64,000 bases of DNA from a virus. The DNA is taken from IMG/VR virus record IMGVR_UViG_3300028275_000013, positions 1 through 64,000 of that record; one strand, 5' to 3'. Numbering within the stretch: position 1 is the stretch's first letter; the number at the start of each line of letters is the position of its first letter. Shown here in pieces: positions 62,950 to 64,000 of this stretch. Below the pieces are notes generated by a model that did not search any database, was not told the DNA's origin, and saw only the letters and a program-made list of their open reading frames with translations. Both the position numbers and the translations under genes were made by a program.

Positions 62950-63456
62950 ATGTCCGAAAACTTTGAGAGCACTTACGAAAGTTCAATCCCTAATCAAGAT
63001 TTCTGGGAAGAAGATGGTATTAGTCTAACTGGAAATCCGTGTCCTTCTCCCGATATGTTTGTCCTTAGTTCCCGACTTTCTGGTGGACTTGGTGATGATC
63101 ATCTATCTCTGAATCTACCTTCTACTTTTAATTTGAAAATGCCTGAAGATACAAACAAAAATGGTTTCTGGAAATATGAAGAAGATAAAACTCTGAAAGC
63201 AGTAGAAGAGTATATTGCAAGTACTTATCATTCTCACTACACTTCAGAACAATCTAAAACTCAAACTCTCGATTTGATTGAGAGTATTGGAGATGGTGAA
63301 CCATTCACTCGTTCCAACGCTATCAAGTATCTCTCGCGGTTTGGTAAGAAGAATGGTAAGTCCAAAATGGACATTTTGAAGGCAATTCATTATTGCGTTC
63401 TTCTTTATCATTTCGCTGGACTTCATAAAAACACCACTAACACTTACAACTATTGA
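62950..63456 (+). CDS. Conserved hypothetical phage protein, possible DUF3310-like (168 aa)
   Basis: The N-terminal ~80 residues are polar and low in structure. The C-terminal part (EPFTRSNAIKYLSRFGKKNG, then KSKMDILKAIHYCVLLYHFA) has the xAIKYLxRxGKKxGxxDxxKAxxY pattern of small phage proteins such as the DUF3310/SaV-like family, sometimes called putative nucleotide kinases, although no P-loop is present here. It sits directly before gp45, so a replication-linked role is possible. Moderate confidence in the family resemblance only. Confidence 0.65.
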   Translation: MSENFESTYESSIPNQDFWEEDGISLTGNPCPSPDMFVLSSRLSGGLGDDHLSLNLPSTFNLKMPEDTNKNGFWKYEEDKTLKAVEEYIASTYHSHYTSEQSKTQTLDLIESIGDGEPFTRSNAIKYLSRFGKKNGKSKMDILKAIHYCVLLYHFAGLHKNTTNTYNY

Positions 63457-63458
63457 TT

Positions 63459-64000
63459 ATGAAACTCTCTGACAAAACTTTGACTCTGCTCAAGAACTTT
63501 TCTTCTATTAATCAGTCCATTCTGTTTAAAGAAGGAAGCAATCTTCGCACAATTTCTGTGATGAAAAATATTCTCGCAGAGGCAACAATTGAAGAAGAAC
63601 TGCCTAAGGATTTTGGTATCTATGATCTAAACCAATTTCTGAATGGACTCAACCTCCATCAAAATGCTGAACTTGATTTTCAGAATGACGGTTATGTAGT
63701 CATTAAAGAAGGTCGTTCTCGTTCCAAATATTTTTTTGCAGATCCTAATGTAATTGTTACTCCTCCAGACAAATCTATCTCTCTACCCTCAGAAGATGTT
63801 TGTTTCATTCTTGATACCAAAGAACTTGATAAACTGCTTAAAGCTGCTGCTGTGTATCAACTTCCTGACCTGTCTGTGGTTGGTGAAGCAGGTGTTGTAA
63901 AATTGGTTGTTCGCGATAAAAAGAACGATACTTCCAATGATTTCTCTGTGGTGGTCGGTGAAACAGATGAGGTATTCACTTTTAATTTCAAAGTAGAAAA
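63459..64000 (+). CDS. gp45: gp45-like sliding clamp (truncated by window end)
   Basis: ATG 63459, 2 nt after the previous stop; 180 codons are visible of an expected ~220-228. The start MKLSDKTLTLLKNFSSINQS, then SILFKEGSNLRTISVMKNIL and FGIYDLNQFLNGLNL, is typical of the T4-like clamp. The clamp tethers the replicative polymerase gp43 and, with gp33 and gp55, activates late transcription. It lies at the head of the replication module in cyanophages, expected to continue with gp44 and gp62 beyond this window. Confidence 0.93.
   Translation, partial: MKLSDKTLTLLKNFSSINQSILFKEGSNLRTISVMKNILAEATIEEELPKDFGIYDLNQFLNGLNLHQNAELDFQNDGYVVIKEGRSRSKYFFADPNVIVTPPDKSISLPSEDVCFILDTKELDKLLKAAAVYQLPDLSVVGEAGVVKLVVRDKKNDTSNDFSVVVGETDEVFTFNFKVE

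Noticed and set aside
1-64000. Auxiliary photosynthesis genes (psbA, psbD, hli), integrase or insertion sequence
   Set aside because: None of the frames carries their signatures. The absence concerns this window only.

Overview
This window is part of the genome of a T4-like contractile-tailed phage (myovirus). The best match is a marine cyanophage of Synechococcus or Prochlorococcus. The evidence is the T4 core order gp25-gp6-(giant protein)-gp8-(DUF4815-type protein)-gp13-gp14-gp15-gp16-gp17-gp18-gp19-gp20-gp67-like-internal protein-gp21-gp22-gp23-gp3-uvsY-uvsW-gp55-gp47-gp46, ending in gp45. Cyanophage hallmarks are also present: a cobS-like AAA+ gene, a DUF3110 protein between gp47 and gp46, and a YHYH-domain giant structural protein. 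All convincing genes are on the plus strand. I see no tRNA, CRISPR array, insertion sequence, integrase or photosynthesis gene.

Region 1 (1-5848) is a dense array of small accessory genes, mostly of unknown function. Stops and starts usually overlap (ATGA or TAATG). The array is divided by four copies of a nearly identical promoter/leader cassette (A-D), and a partial fifth (E) lies near 6.5 kb. A strong terminator closes the array at 5821. Region 2 (5849-7615) holds a gene-free AT-rich stretch with 33-bp direct repeats, a consensus sigma70-type promoter, four small genes, a terminator and a second gene-poor stretch with a C10 tract. Region 3 (7616-9709) has small conserved genes and one glycosyltransferase-like gene leading into the tail genes.

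Region 4 (9708-38052) encodes the baseplate, tail fibre-proximal and neck proteins. It is dominated by a single 4160-residue gene. A large DUF4815-type protein is followed by a separately encoded 833-aa protein that looks like its C-terminal half. Region 5 (38049-52628) encodes packaging, tail and head genes: terminase, sheath, tube, portal, prohead core, protease, scaffold and capsid. It includes a small internal protein with a T4-type capsid-targeting peptide. A terminator follows gp23. Region 6 (52647-64000) carries gp3, recombination genes (uvsY, uvsW, gp46, gp47), the late sigma factor gp55, a CobT-like VWA/metallopeptidase plus CobS-like AAA+ pair, and the truncated sliding clamp gp45.

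The regulatory logic can be read in part. Early or host-type promoters (TTGACA-17-TATAGT at 6206; TTGTCA-17-TATAAT before gp55) and the repeated cassette drive the small-gene and regulatory region. gp55, with gp45 as sliding clamp, should then direct RNA polymerase to the TAAATA-type late promoters, twelve of which punctuate the structural region. Seven of these overlap the stop codon of the preceding gene. The most notable observations are the modular giant protein and its modules shared with gp14, gp15, gp8 and the 833-aa protein; the apparent split of the DUF4815 protein by a proline-rich insertion plus a late promoter; the targeting peptide on the 106-aa protein, whose core domain recurs in the 662-aa protein; and the repeated promoter cassettes.
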